A DNA stretch of 64,000 nt. Source: Paracoccus onubensis (lineage in GTDB: Bacteria; Pseudomonadota; Alphaproteobacteria; Rhodobacterales; Rhodobacteraceae). Shown here piece by piece: positions 28,072 to 37,156 of this stretch. Numbering within the stretch: the first letter of the stretch is position 1; each line of letters opens with the position of its first letter. The position numbers and the translations under genes were made by a program. The stretch lies in assembly GCF_003591515.1 (NCBI RefSeq), contig NZ_QZCG01000007.1:208504-272503 (forward strand), given 5' to 3'. Under the pieces are notes generated by a model. The model saw only the letters and a program-made list of their open reading frames with translations. It had not been told where the DNA came from and ran no database searches.

Positions 28072-29682
28072 TCAGGCCCCGGCCTCCTCGTCGGTTTCGG
28101 TTTCTTCCGCGGCCGTTTCAAGCTCGGCAGGATCGACCCAGCCAAGGCTGACACGGGCCGTCATGACCAGATGCTGCGCCTCTTCCAGCGAGACGTCGAA
28201 TGGCTCCAGCAGCCCTTCATCCTTGACGCGTTGCCCGTCAACCGTGGTCCAGCCACCGGCAAGCTCCCAATCGGCGCAGGTGGCGAAATCTTCCAGCGTC
28301 TTGATGCCGTCCTTGGCCAATGCCTCGATCATCTGGGGAGTGAGGCCCTCGAATTCAACCAGCGAATCCTCGACCCCAAGCGCCCGGGCATTTTCAAGAG
28401 CAGTCTTGTTGCGGGCCTCCAGAACGTCGCGGGCACGGGCCTGAAGTTCTTCTGCCGTGCTTTCGTCGACACCGTCGATGGTCAGCAATTCGCCTTGCTC
28501 GACATAGGCGACCTCTTCCAGATCGGTAAAGCCTTCGGCGACCAGAAGCTGGGCGAAGAATTCATCCAGATCAAGCGCGTCCATGAACATCTGGGTGCGG
28601 GTGTTGAATTCGGCCTGACGGCGCTTGGATTCTTCTTCCTCGGTAAGGATGTCGATATCCAGTCCCGTCAACTGGCTTGCCAGCCGCACGTTCTGGCCGC
28701 GACGGCCAATGGCAAGGGAAAGTTGTTCATCCGGCACCACGACCTCGATCCTGCCGCCATCCTCGTCGAACACGACCTTGCTGACCTCGGCCGGTTGCAG
28801 GGCGTTCACAAGGAAGGTTGCCTGATCCTCGTTCCAGGGGATGATGTCGATCTTTTCGCCCTGCAATTCGCCGACAACTGCTTGAACCCGGCTGCCGCGC
28901 ATACCGACGCAGGCACCGACCGGATCGATGGAATTGTCATAGCTGATCACAGCGATCTTCGCACGCGAGCCGGGATCGCGGGCCACGGCCTTGATCTCGA
29001 TGATGCCGTCATAGATTTCCGGCACTTCCATCTTGAACAGTTCCGCCATGAATTGCGGGTCGGTGCGCGACAGGAAGATCTGCGGACCGCGGGTTTCGCG
29101 GCGCACATCCTTGACATAGGCGCGGATCCGGTCGTTCGGGCGATAGCTTTCGCGGCCGATCTTCTCATTGCGGCGCAGCACCGCCTCGCCACGGCCGACA
29201 TCGACGATGATATTGCCGTATTCCTCGCGCTTGACGACGCCGTTGATGATGGTGCCGGCGCGATCCTTGAATTCTTCATACTGACGGTCGCGTTCGGCCT
29301 CGCGGACGCGCTGCAGGATCACCTGCTTGGCAGACTGAGCGGCGATTCGTCCCAGTTCCACCGGCGGAACTTCATCCACGATCACGTCGCCAACCTGCGG
29401 GTTGTCCAGATAGGGGCGGGCCTGCTCGACGGTCAGTTCGGCCTGGTAATTCTCGACCGCGTCGTCCTCGACCACGGTGCGGACGCGCGTGAAGCTTGCA
29501 TTGCCCGTCTTGCGGTCGATCTTCACCCGGATATCCATCTCGGCGCCATAGCGGGATTTGGCGGCACGGGCGAGGCTATCCTCCATCGCTTCGATGACGA
29601 GTTCGGGCTCGATCATCTTCTCGCGTGCCACGGCCTCGGCGGTTTGCAGCAGTTCCAACTGATTGGCAGAGGTGATCGCCAT
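28072..29682 (-). CDS. nusA: Transcription termination/antitermination factor NusA
   Basis: RNA polymerase-associated factor controlling pausing, termination and antitermination. The 536-residue protein has the N-terminal polymerase-binding domain, S1 domain ([19 protein letters not shown]), two KH domains ([20 protein letters not shown] and [15 protein letters not shown]) and two C-terminal helix-hairpin-helix repeats, then an acidic tail. The ATG at 29682 overlaps the rimP stop as TGATG. Start codons of GTG-ATG occur in tandem; I take the ATG. Confidence 0.96.
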   Translation of the reverse strand: MAITSANQLELLQTAEAVAREKMIEPELVIEAMEDSLARAAKSRYGAEMDIRVKIDRKTGNASFTRVRTVVEDDAVENYQAELTVEQARPYLDNPQVGDVIVDEVPPVELGRIAAQSAKQVILQRVREAERDRQYEEFKDRAGTIINGVVKREEYGNIIVDVGRGEAVLRRNEKIGRESYRPNDRIRAYVKDVRRETRGPQIFLSRTDPQFMAELFKMEVPEIYDGIIEIKAVARDPGSRAKIAVISYDNSIDPVGACVGMRGSRVQAVVGELQGEKIDIIPWNEDQATFLVNALQPAEVSKVVFDEDGGRIEVVVPDEQLSLAIGRRGQNVRLASQLTGLDIDILTEEEESKRRQAEFNTRTQMFMDALDLDEFFAQLLVAEGFTDLEEVAYVEQGELLTIDGVDESTAEELQARARDVLEARNKTALENARALGVEDSLVEFEGLTPQMIEALAKDGIKTLEDFATCADWELAGGWTTVDGQRVKDEGLLEPFDVSLEEAQHLVMTARVSLGWVDPAELETAAEETETDEEAGA

Positions 29683-30302
29683 CACTTACTCCTTGGGTCA
29701 TCGGCGCGGCCTGCGCCATCATCTTCTGTTTCGATTTCGTCAAAAGCGGATTCGTCCAGATTGCCGATCTCGACACCGGCTTCCTTCTTCTGACGCAGCA
29801 TTTCACGGATCAGATCGTCGCTCAGCACCAGCTTGGCATCCGACAACCAGTCGAGATGCAGCCCGATGGTCTGAATCTCACCGCCTTCTTCGATATTCAG
29901 CAAGACCTCGTCGCCTTCGACGCCAGCCAATACGCCTTTCCAGCGTTTGCGGCCGTCAATCTGCTGGTTGGTCTCCAGCCTGACCTCGTAGCCTTCGAAC
30001 GTCTCGAAATCCTTCAGCCGGGTCAACGGACGGTCGATGCCGGGGCTGCTGACCTCCAGGTGATAGGCTTCCTCAAGCGGGTCTTCGACATCCAGCGTGG
30101 CGCTTACCGCGACAGAGATATCGCCGCAATCATCCACATTGATACCGCCCTCCGGCCGGTCGGCCATGATCTGCAGGGTCGCCTGCTTGCCGCCCTGAAG
30201 CCGCACGCGAATCAATTCGAAGCCAAGATCCTCGATCACCGGGGCGATGATCTCGGCAAGGCGCCGGTCGATGGCGGTCTTGGCGATCAGGTCGTTGGAC
30301 AT
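29682..30302 (-). CDS. rimP: Ribosome maturation factor RimP
   Basis: Assists assembly of the 30S subunit. The 206-residue protein has the two-domain RimP layout: N-terminal alpha/beta domain with [20 protein letters not shown] and [18 protein letters not shown], then [20 protein letters not shown] leading into the C-terminal Sm-like barrel. A family-unusual acidic C-terminal tail of about 40 residues ([19 protein letters not shown]) follows. First gene of the nusA operon; 17 bases before its ATG lies a hairpin with six uridines. Confidence 0.95.
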   Translation of the reverse strand: MSNDLIAKTAIDRRLAEIIAPVIEDLGFELIRVRLQGGKQATLQIMADRPEGGINVDDCGDISVAVSATLDVEDPLEEAYHLEVSSPGIDRPLTRLKDFETFEGYEVRLETNQQIDGRKRWKGVLAGVEGDEVLLNIEEGGEIQTIGLHLDWLSDAKLVLSDDLIREMLRQKKEAGVEIGNLDESAFDEIETEDDGAGRADDPRSK

Positions 30303-30319
30303 GGCTTCCCTTTGGATAC

Positions 30320-30345
30320 AAAAAACGGGCCTTCAGCGGGCCCGT
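30320..30345 (-). terminator. Intrinsic-terminator-like hairpin in the rimP-nusA leader
   Basis: On the transcribed strand ACGGGCC, a seven-base loop and GGCCCGT are followed at once by six uridines, then 17 bases to the rimP ATG. No minus-strand gene lies upstream that would need a terminator (the neighbour is divergent), so it must be in the operon's own leader if the promoter is further up. This suggests attenuation of the operon that encodes NusA itself. Confidence 0.75.
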
Positions 30346-30503
30346 GCGAAACTTCCGGTCGGGGCAGGGGGTGGAAGCCTGCGCCGCTGTCAAACGGGTA
30401 TATATTCCGGTTCGGCCAAATGTGCAAGGGCGCTGTCTATTGCCCGGATAGATACGGGATTGTTAAGTATCTGGTAAGCGAATCCGGGATAGGGTTCCGA
30501 AAA

Positions 30504-31049
30504 ATGACGGATATCACGATGCAGACTGCAAGACACACCATACTCGCGCTTTGCCTGCTGGCCGCTGCCTGTGCAGCTCCATCTTCAGGCGTCGATCGCA
30601 GTGATCCACATGGTGTACAGGCTGTGGCGGCGGGCGATGCTCGATGTGTCGTGACATCCGAAACCAGTAACCGGGTCGGCGCGGAGGCGACGAATATCGC
30701 GCGTGCCAGGGCCGGATTGCCCGGGGTTCGCCCGAATGCGGTTCTGGCTCGGGCAGCGGCCGAACATGCCTGCGACATGGCGAAACGCGGCCGCATGACC
30801 CATAATGGCAGTTCATCTTCTGGGCCGGGCGCGCGCGTCAAGGCGCTGGGTTACAGGCCGATGCTGACGGCTGAAAATATCGCCGCCGGCCCGTTCGACC
30901 TGAACCGGGCGCTGCATGAATGGAACTCATCATCGAAACATCTGGACAATGTCCTGATTCCCCAGATGCGGGATTTTGGTATCGGCCATGCGATCGGATC
31001 GGATGGGAAGACGCATTTCTGGGCAGCTGTCTACAGCGCTCCGCGTTAA
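30504..31049 (+). CDS. CAP/SCP-domain lipoprotein
   Basis: A 181-residue envelope protein. The ATG at 30504 gives a signal with the lipobox LAAAC, so it should be lipid-anchored. The CAP (cysteine-rich secretory, antigen 5, PR-1) domain follows: ATNIARARAGLPGVRPNAVL, MAKRGRMTHNGSS and LTAENIAAGPFDLNRALHEW, with the H-E-E-H-type cavity residues in part. Bacterial members are often linked to cell-wall or stress roles but have no settled activity. It is divergent from rimP and its stop codon overlaps the stop of the convergent aminopeptidase (shared TTAA). A second CAP lipoprotein is at 38027. Confidence 0.85.
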   Translation: MTDITMQTARHTILALCLLAAACAAPSSGVDRSDPHGVQAVAAGDARCVVTSETSNRVGAEATNIARARAGLPGVRPNAVLARAAAEHACDMAKRGRMTHNGSSSSGPGARVKALGYRPMLTAENIAAGPFDLNRALHEWNSSSKHLDNVLIPQMRDFGIGHAIGSDGKTHFWAAVYSAPR

Positions 31050-32032
31050 TGCGAATTGGCGAAAAGCCCCTCGCGGATGGCATCCATGACCCTGATCAGT
31101 TCCTGCGTGATGCGCGGCTCGGACAGGGCGTGGCCCGAGGCGGGAATCAATCGCAGCTCACACCGCTCCCAGCCTTGCGCAAGCTCCCAGGCAGAGAGCG
31201 GCGGGCAGACCATGTCATAGCGGCCCTGAACGATCACCGCGGGCAGATGGGCGATCAGGTCGCGGTCACGCAAAAGCTGACCTTCGTCCAGAAAGCAGCC
31301 ATTGGCGAAATAGTGATTCTCCAGCCGGGCAAAGGCCCGCGCATATTCTGTTGGCGCGTGCCCGCCTGACTGGTTCTGCAATCCGGCCAGCGCGTTTTCC
31401 CACATAAGCCACGGGAGCGCATAGCGCGATTGTTGCCCCAGATCGTCAGAGAAAAGGCGGCGATGATATGCGGCGATCATGTCATTGCGTTCGGTTTCCG
31501 GAATCGGATCGCAAAAGCGCGCCCAGAGATCGGGAAAGAACCGTCCGGCACCGCCGCCATAGAACCAATCCAGCTCGGTCTGCCGGCCAAGGAACACGCC
31601 GCGCAAAATCAACCCAGATACCCGTTTGGGATGGGCCTGCGCATATGCCAGCGCAAGGGTTGCCCCCCAGCTTCCCCCGAACAGCAGGGCTGAACCGATT
31701 CCCAGCAAACTGCGAATCTGTTCGATGTCCCGGATCAGATGTGCGGTCGTATTGTCCTGCACCGAGGCCGCAGGACGCGAGCGGCCGCAACCGCGTTGAT
31801 CGAACAATATGACGCGGTAATGATCCGGATCGAAGAAACGGCGCATATAGGGGCTGCATCCGCCGCCCGGCCCGCCATGGAGAACGATGACCGGCTGGCC
31901 ATCGGGTTTGCCGCATTCCTCGACATACAGACGGTGTCCGTCGCCGGTATCGACGATTCGCCGTTCATATGGTTCGGTCGCGGGATAAAGGCGCCCCGAT
32001 GAGTAAGCGATTTGTTCTGACAATCTGTCCAT
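31046..32032 (-). CDS. pip: Proline iminopeptidase
   Basis: Alpha/beta hydrolase that removes N-terminal proline from peptides. The ATG at 32032 (MDRLSEQIAYSSGRLYP) gives 328 residues, the usual length; the longer frame from 32086 would run into ubiG's start region. Visible motifs are HGGPGGGCSP (52-61), the nucleophile elbow FGGSWGATLAL with Ser121, an aspartate in GRYDMVCPP and the histidine in ASGHALSEP. It is divergent from ubiG, with 47 bases between the start codons. Confidence 0.93.
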   Translation of the reverse strand: MDRLSEQIAYSSGRLYPATEPYERRIVDTGDGHRLYVEECGKPDGQPVIVLHGGPGGGCSPYMRRFFDPDHYRVILFDQRGCGRSRPAASVQDNTTAHLIRDIEQIRSLLGIGSALLFGGSWGATLALAYAQAHPKRVSGLILRGVFLGRQTELDWFYGGGAGRFFPDLWARFCDPIPETERNDMIAAYHRRLFSDDLGQQSRYALPWLMWENALAGLQNQSGGHAPTEYARAFARLENHYFANGCFLDEGQLLRDRDLIAHLPAVIVQGRYDMVCPPLSAWELAQGWERCELRLIPASGHALSEPRITQELIRVMDAIREGLFANSH

Positions 32033-32079
32033 GAACGGATTATAAGCCCAACTGCCGGAACTCGCCAGAAGGAGCCAAC

Positions 32080-32814
32080 ATGACAAGCATCGACCCTGCC
32101 GAGATCGTCAAGTTCGAGGCGATGGCACAGGAATGGTGGGATCCGAAGGGCAAGTTCAAGCCGCTTCACATGATGAATCCGGTTCGTCTCGACTATATCT
32201 TATCGCAGATTGCGGCGGAATTCGGACTGGAGCGGCGCAGCCTCCGGCCATTCGAGGGGCTGCGTATTCTCGATATAGGTTGCGGTGGCGGGCTGATCGC
32301 AGAGCCCATGGCCCGGCTTGGCGCGAAGGTTGTTGGCGCGGACGCCGCCGAAGGGAATATCGCCGTTGCTTCGCTTCATGCGGAACAACAGGGGCTGGAC
32401 ATCGATTATCGCGCCACGACGGCCGAAGCTCTTGCCGGGATGGGTGAGGAATTCGATGTCGTGCTCGCATTGGAAATTGTCGAACATGTGGCCGATCCGG
32501 CTGCGTTCGTTTCGACCTGTCGTGATTTGCTGCGCCCGGGTGGGCTGGCAGTGATCTCGACCCTGAACCGCACCGCGAAAAGTTTTGGCGCCGCGATCAT
32601 TGGTGCCGAGTGGATCATGCGCTGGCTGCCAAAGGGCACTCATGACTGGAACCGTTTCATTACGCCAGAGGAATTGTCGGGCATGATGGGTGATTCGAAA
32701 TTGCAGCCGGTCGATGCGCGCGGAATGGTTTTCAATCCGCTGACCTGGGGCTGGAGCCTTTCGGGGCGTGATCTGTCGGTCAACTACGCAATCGCCGCCC
32801 GTCGTCCGGAATAA
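32080..32814 (+). CDS. ubiG: Ubiquinone biosynthesis O-methyltransferase UbiG
   Basis: SAM-dependent methyltransferase for both O-methylation steps of ubiquinone synthesis. The 244-residue protein starts with the family signature [19 protein letters not shown] and [12 protein letters not shown], then motif [16 protein letters not shown] (64-78) and the typical ending [15 protein letters not shown]. Its stop is five bases from the stop of the convergent marR gene, with no visible terminator between. Confidence 0.96.
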   Translation: MTSIDPAEIVKFEAMAQEWWDPKGKFKPLHMMNPVRLDYILSQIAAEFGLERRSLRPFEGLRILDIGCGGGLIAEPMARLGAKVVGADAAEGNIAVASLHAEQQGLDIDYRATTAEALAGMGEEFDVVLALEIVEHVADPAAFVSTCRDLLRPGGLAVISTLNRTAKSFGAAIIGAEWIMRWLPKGTHDWNRFITPEELSGMMGDSKLQPVDARGMVFNPLTWGWSLSGRDLSVNYAIAARRPE

Positions 32815-32819
32815 CGGCG

Positions 32820-33293
32820 CTATTGGTTGCCGACATCCAGTCTGCGGCGAAGTTCCCGAAGGACGGGCAGCGCAAGGCGGACCCGCTCGGCGCCGATATC
32901 CTGCACGACCTCGGTGATGAGCGGCATGAATGAGGCGATTGCCGCATCGCGCGCCGCCCGACCCGCCGGACTGATCGACACGAATTTTCGGCGCGCATCG
33001 TCCCAGTCGGGACGAATATGGATATGCCCCGCCCATTCCAGACGCGACAAGGTGTTGGTCATGGCGCCGCGGGTAATATGAAACGCCTCGGCCAATTGGG
33101 CCGGGGTGCGTTCCTCATTGACATGGGAAAGCAGGTTCAGGACCGAGAAATGGGAAATCTGCATCCCCCGCGGCAGAGCCTGACTGATCAGGTTCCGCGA
33201 TAGCTGATCCGCGATCAGAACTTCGGCGAACAGGCTGGCCGCCAGTCTGTCATTGCCCTTTTGGCTCTCGATATCGTTCTTTGTCGTTTCCAT
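32820..33293 (-). CDS. MarR-family transcriptional regulator
   Basis: A 157-residue winged-helix repressor of the MarR type: helical dimerisation ends, the recognition region TPAQLAEAFHITRGAMTNTL and the wing DWDDARRKFVSISPAGR, with the DxRxK/R pattern conserved. It is the last of a minus-strand run with the nitrilase-fold amidase and glutaredoxin, 3 bases after the amidase stop. MarR proteins usually answer to phenolic or oxidative signals; the ligand and targets here are unknown. Confidence 0.88.
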   Translation of the reverse strand: METTKNDIESQKGNDRLAASLFAEVLIADQLSRNLISQALPRGMQISHFSVLNLLSHVNEERTPAQLAEAFHITRGAMTNTLSRLEWAGHIHIRPDWDDARRKFVSISPAGRAARDAAIASFMPLITEVVQDIGAERVRLALPVLRELRRRLDVGNQ

Positions 33294-33296
33294 GTC

Positions 33297-34154
33297 TCAT
33301 GGGCCTTCGAAAGGCCGGCCATGCCTGAGGGAGGGGATACGGGATCGTGCCCTGTCAACAGCTTGCAGGTCAAGGGAAACAAAACTCACGCCCGGAACAG
33401 TGCCGCCATTTGCCAGCACTTTCCCCCACGGATCGACCGCAAGACTGTGGCCGAAGCTCTGGCGGGGCTGACGATCCGGCGAATGGGGAGCGGGATGCGT
33501 GCCGCATTGCGCCGGTGCCAGAATGAAACAACCGGTTTCGATCGCGCGGGCACGCAGCAGCACCTCCCAATGGGCCTTGCCGGTGATGGTGCTGAAAGCC
33601 GAAGGAACCGTGATAAGCCGTGCGCCGGCCTGCGCAAGACGCAGATACAATTCGGGAAACCGCAGATCATAACAGATCGTCATGCCAAGCGGTTGCCCGG
33701 CAGCCTGCGCCAGGACGGCACGATCACCGGGCCGATAGGCAGCGCTTTCGCGGTATCGCTCGGTTTCGGAAATGGTGACATCGAACATGTGCAGCTTGTC
33801 ATAGCGCGCCGTGATCTCGCCCTCGGGGTCGATCAGAAAGCTGCGATTGGCAAAGCGCTCATCTTCCGGATTGTCGCCTTTCAATGCCAGCGAGCCGATC
33901 AGCAGCCAGATCCCGGCCGCTCGCGCTTCGGTCCGCAGGGCCGCCAGGGTCGGATCCTCGGATTCCGGTTTCAGCATTTCCGTCTGTCTCGCGCGGTCGG
34001 GCGACAGAAGATTGGTGACTTCGGGGGTCAGCACCAACTCCGCCCCTCCGGCAGCGGCCTTGCGCAGAAGTGGAATCGTCTCGGCAAGATTGGCATAGGG
34101 ATCGTCGCCTGATGTCAGTTGCAGCATCGCAACCTTCAGGACATCGGCAGTCAT
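33297..34154 (-). CDS. Carbon-nitrogen hydrolase (Nit/omega-amidase-like)
   Basis: Nitrilase-superfamily amidase of 285 residues with a complete Glu-Lys-Cys triad: Glu45 in VLTPEVTNLL, Lys120 in ARYDKLHMFD and Cys161 in TICYDLRFPE. The last motif places it in the Nit1/Nit2 branch, whose members hydrolyse deaminated glutathione or alpha-ketoglutaramate. Neighbouring glutaredoxin (4-base overlap upstream) makes a role in glutathione repair (deaminated-glutathione amidase) attractive, but that is inference. marR follows directly. Confidence 0.9.
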   Translation of the reverse strand: MTADVLKVAMLQLTSGDDPYANLAETIPLLRKAAAGGAELVLTPEVTNLLSPDRARQTEMLKPESEDPTLAALRTEARAAGIWLLIGSLALKGDNPEDERFANRSFLIDPEGEITARYDKLHMFDVTISETERYRESAAYRPGDRAVLAQAAGQPLGMTICYDLRFPELYLRLAQAGARLITVPSAFSTITGKAHWEVLLRARAIETGCFILAPAQCGTHPAPHSPDRQPRQSFGHSLAVDPWGKVLANGGTVPGVSFVSLDLQAVDRARSRIPSLRHGRPFEGP

Positions 34155-34426
34155 GCCACTGACCCGGCAAGCAGAGGATCAAGTTTTCCGTCACGTTCCA
34201 GCGCATGCAATTCGTCGCTGCCGCCGATATGCCTGCCGTCGATGAAGATCTGCGGGACGGTGCGGCGACCCATGGCGCGTTGCGTCATCTCGCTGCGCAA
34301 TTCGGGCTGTGCGCCGACGTCGATTTCCGTGAACGAGGCACCCTTGCGCTGAAGCAGTGATTTGGCCGCAATGCAATAGGGGCAGGTTCTGGTGGTATAG
34401 ATCTCAATCTTGGCCAGATCGGTCAT
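34151..34426 (-). CDS. grxC: Glutaredoxin 3
   Basis: Dithiol glutaredoxin of 91 residues with the CPYC active site (Cys15 and Cys18 in TRTCPYCIAAK), the cis-proline segment GRRTVPQIFIDG and the glutathione-binding GGSDELHALE. It reduces disulfides and mixed glutathione disulfides in the cytoplasm. First gene of a coupled run with the nitrilase-fold amidase and marR. Confidence 0.95.
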   Translation of the reverse strand: MTDLAKIEIYTTRTCPYCIAAKSLLQRKGASFTEIDVGAQPELRSEMTQRAMGRRTVPQIFIDGRHIGGSDELHALERDGKLDPLLAGSVA

Positions 34427-34457
34427 GCTTTATCCCTTTCCGAGTAATTCTACTCAT

Positions 34458-35231
34458 TTAATCATCCTTAAGCGCGCGTGCCAGAGACGCAACGGAGATC
34501 GTGCCGGAACCCGCGTCATGCAGCGCTTCGGCAGCGGCGGCAAGCGTCGCGCCCGAGGTCATCACATCGTCGATCAGCAGCACCCGCCGCCCGGCGAGAT
34601 TAGATATCCATCGAGGATTGACCGTTATCGCATTGGCAATATTGGCGAAACGATCGGGAATATTGCGGTGGTCCTGCATCGGTGTGTGGCGTTTGCGCAG
34701 AAGCAGATCGGGAATGACAGACAATCCTTGTAATGCGGCCAGGTGGCGGGCAAGCAATGCGGATTGATTATAGCGGCGCTTGAACAGGCGGCGAAAATGC
34801 AGAGGCACCGGCGCGACGATCATGTCCGGCGTGATGATGGGGCGTGCGGCCTCGGATAACCATGCGCCAAGTACCGGTGCAAGATCCGGGCGATCCCGAT
34901 GTTTCAGGGCAAGCAGCAATATGCGTCCGGTGCCGGAATAGACCAGCGCGGCCCGGCCCCGATGCCAGGGGCGGACAATGCGCAGGCAATCGTCGCAAAG
35001 ACATTCCGTCGCGTCTTCCTGATTGTTTTCGGGCAATGGTGCGCCACATTTCAGGCAGGCGGGATCGGCGATGAAATGTGCGTCCTGCCAGCATTCCGGG
35101 CAAAGCGCGGCATGCGCCCGGGAATCCAGGCTGTTTTCGACGATTCGGCCACAAGCGGGGCATTGCGCCGGATATAATAGGCCCAACACGGCTTTTACCG
35201 GCCGATGAAGAAGCCTATCTATACTATCCAT
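34458..35231 (-). CDS. comF: ComF-family phosphoribosyltransferase-like protein
   Basis: A 257-residue double-zinc-finger plus PRTase-fold protein. Cysteine pairs CPAC (24-27), CPEC (44-47), CLKC (59-62) and CLCDDC (77-82) form the N-terminal metal site; the C-terminal domain has the PRPP-binding loop VLLIDDVMTSGAT. ComF is needed for DNA uptake in naturally competent bacteria, but is widespread in others with unclear function. The ATG at 35231 overlaps, on the opposite strand, the ATG of the divergent methyltransferase (a shared CATG). A TTG at 35249 is a possible alternative start. Confidence 0.9.
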   Translation of the reverse strand: MDSIDRLLHRPVKAVLGLLYPAQCPACGRIVENSLDSRAHAALCPECWQDAHFIADPACLKCGAPLPENNQEDATECLCDDCLRIVRPWHRGRAALVYSGTGRILLLALKHRDRPDLAPVLGAWLSEAARPIITPDMIVAPVPLHFRRLFKRRYNQSALLARHLAALQGLSVIPDLLLRKRHTPMQDHRNIPDRFANIANAITVNPRWISNLAGRRVLLIDDVMTSGATLAAAAEALHDAGSGTISVASLARALKDD

Positions 35232-36078
35232 GAACAGTCCAAGACCCAATCCCGTCGTCCAGCAGCCAACCCTGACCGACCGCGACGCCCTGCTGCGGCA
35301 ACGCAGGCGAGCGGCAGGCAGGGGACATGTCGATCTGCTGCATCGAATCGCTGCAGCGGAACTGAAGGATAGGATGGGTGAGATTAACCGAACGTTTCAA
35401 AGGCCCGCGATCGTGACGGGCTTTCCTGAATTCTGGTCAGCCGCGTTCCCGCATTTCCGCGTGATCCCTGACGATCCGGTGTTGAATCTCACCCCTGACA
35501 GCCATGATCTGATCATTCATGCCATGTCCCTACATTGGGCTGACGATCCGGTCGGGCAGATCGTGCAATCTGCGCGGGCGCTTGTAAAAGACGGGCTGTT
35601 TATCGCTGTTTGCTTCGGGGGCCAAACCCTGCATGAGCTTCGAGCCGTCATGGCTGCCGCCGAAACCGAGGTGACGGGCGGGCTTTCTCCGCGTGTTCTT
35701 CCAATGGGTGAGATCCGCGATCTGGGCGCATTGTTGTCGCGGGCCGGGCTGGCGCTTCCGGTGGCCGACCTTGTCGGGCAACGTGCGAGTTATCGTGATC
35801 TTGTTCATCTCGCCCGTGATTTGCGGGACATGGGCGAGTCCAATGCGATGACCAACAGGCTCAGACGGCCGACAAGACGCGAGATCTTTGCGCGGGCAGC
35901 GGCGATTTATGCCGAAAGCTTCCCGGACCGCGACGATCCGACCCGTATACAAGCAAGCTTCGATCTGGTTTTTCTGACCGGATGGGCGCCATCCGAAACC
36001 CAGCAGAAACCCTTGCGCCCCGGTTCGGCGCAGAAAAGCCTTGCAGATGCACTTGACGAGATCAGGAAAAACTCATGA
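35230..36078 (+). CDS. SAM-dependent methyltransferase, NDUFAF5/BioC-like
   Basis: A 282-residue class I methyltransferase-like protein. It begins with the NDUFAF5-type segment LTDRDALLRQRRRAAG and has DLIIHAMSLHWADDPVGQI and DGLFIAVCFGGQTLHELR, then FPDRDDPTRIQASFDLVFLTGWAP at the end. The glycine-rich SAM loop is weak, as in NDUFAF5, which hydroxylates rather than methylates a complex I subunit. It overlaps hemH by four bases and is divergent from comF, so it is probably co-expressed with haem synthesis. Confidence 0.82.
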   Translation: MNSPRPNPVVQQPTLTDRDALLRQRRRAAGRGHVDLLHRIAAAELKDRMGEINRTFQRPAIVTGFPEFWSAAFPHFRVIPDDPVLNLTPDSHDLIIHAMSLHWADDPVGQIVQSARALVKDGLFIAVCFGGQTLHELRAVMAAAETEVTGGLSPRVLPMGEIRDLGALLSRAGLALPVADLVGQRASYRDLVHLARDLRDMGESNAMTNRLRRPTRREIFARAAAIYAESFPDRDDPTRIQASFDLVFLTGWAPSETQQKPLRPGSAQKSLADALDEIRKNS

Positions 36079-37103
36079 CGCCAGCAGATTCGCCCGCCGA
36101 TCATCCCCGGATTCCTCCGGCAAAGACGGGAATTCTGATCGCCAATCTTGGAACGCCGGACGGGTATGATTACTGGTCGATGCGGCGATATCTGAACGAA
36201 TTTCTTTCGGATAGCCGGGTGATCGATCTGCCGCGCTGGAAATGGCAACCGATCCTGCAAGGCATCATTCTGACCAGACGTCCGTTCAGTTCCGGCGCGA
36301 ATTACAAAACCATCTGGAACGAGGAAAAGGACGAAAGCCCGTTGATGACGATCACCCGTGACCAGACCGAGGCGCTGCGGGCCCGGGCGGTCGCGGAATG
36401 GGGCAACGATGTGATGGTCGAATTCTGCATGCGCTATGGCAATCCTTCAACGCAGGAGGTTGTCGGGGGTATGGTGGAAGCCGGTTGTCGCCGGATCGTA
36501 TTTCTGCCGCTTTATCCGCAATATGCAGGCGCGACATCTGCCACGGCGAATGACCAGCTTTTCCGCGCCCTGATGGAACAGAGGCGGCAACCTGCGGTCC
36601 GCACCTGCGAGCCCTATTTCGACCGGCCGGATTATATCGGCGCGCTTGCGGCGTCGGTCGAGCGGGCGCTTGACGGGCAAAAGCCGGTCAAGCTGGTTGC
36701 TTCCTATCACGGTATGCCCCGGCGCTACCTGATGCAGGGCGATCCTTATTACTGTCAGTGTCAGAAAACCTCCCGACTGTTGCAGGAGCGGCTGGGATGG
36801 GAAGACGGTATCATCGATACCAGCTTTCAGTCGGTCTTCGGACGCGAGGAATGGCTGCGCCCCTATACCGTCGAGCATGTCGCCGATCTGGCGCGGCAGG
36901 GATACCGGGATATTGCGGTCATCTCACCCGCCTTCGCTTCGGATTGCATAGAAACGCTTGAGGAAATCCAAGGCGAAATCCGCGAGGCATTCGAACATGC
37001 GGGCGGTGAGCGTTTCACATATATTCCCTGCCTTAATGCCGATCCGGAACATATCGATGTGATGATGAACGTCATTCGTGAAAATATTGCCGGCTGGGTC
37101 TGA
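36075..37103 (+). CDS. hemH: Ferrochelatase
   Basis: Inserts Fe(II) into protoporphyrin IX, the last step of protohaem synthesis. The 342-residue protein has GILIANLGTPD at the start, LPLYPQYAGATSAT, the metal-entry histidine in VASYHGMPRRY, DPYYCQCQ and the closing signature FASDCIETLEEI with the catalytic glutamate. The ATG overlaps the methyltransferase stop (ATGA). It is followed by a convergent L,D-transpeptidase. Confidence 0.96.
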   Translation: MTPADSPADHPRIPPAKTGILIANLGTPDGYDYWSMRRYLNEFLSDSRVIDLPRWKWQPILQGIILTRRPFSSGANYKTIWNEEKDESPLMTITRDQTEALRARAVAEWGNDVMVEFCMRYGNPSTQEVVGGMVEAGCRRIVFLPLYPQYAGATSATANDQLFRALMEQRRQPAVRTCEPYFDRPDYIGALAASVERALDGQKPVKLVASYHGMPRRYLMQGDPYYCQCQKTSRLLQERLGWEDGIIDTSFQSVFGREEWLRPYTVEHVADLARQGYRDIAVISPAFASDCIETLEEIQGEIREAFEHAGGERFTYIPCLNADPEHIDVMMNVIRENIAGWV

Positions 37104-37156
37104 AAACCGAAACGGGAGCCGGTCGGCCCCCGCATGGTATTCGTTGGCTGCTTGCG

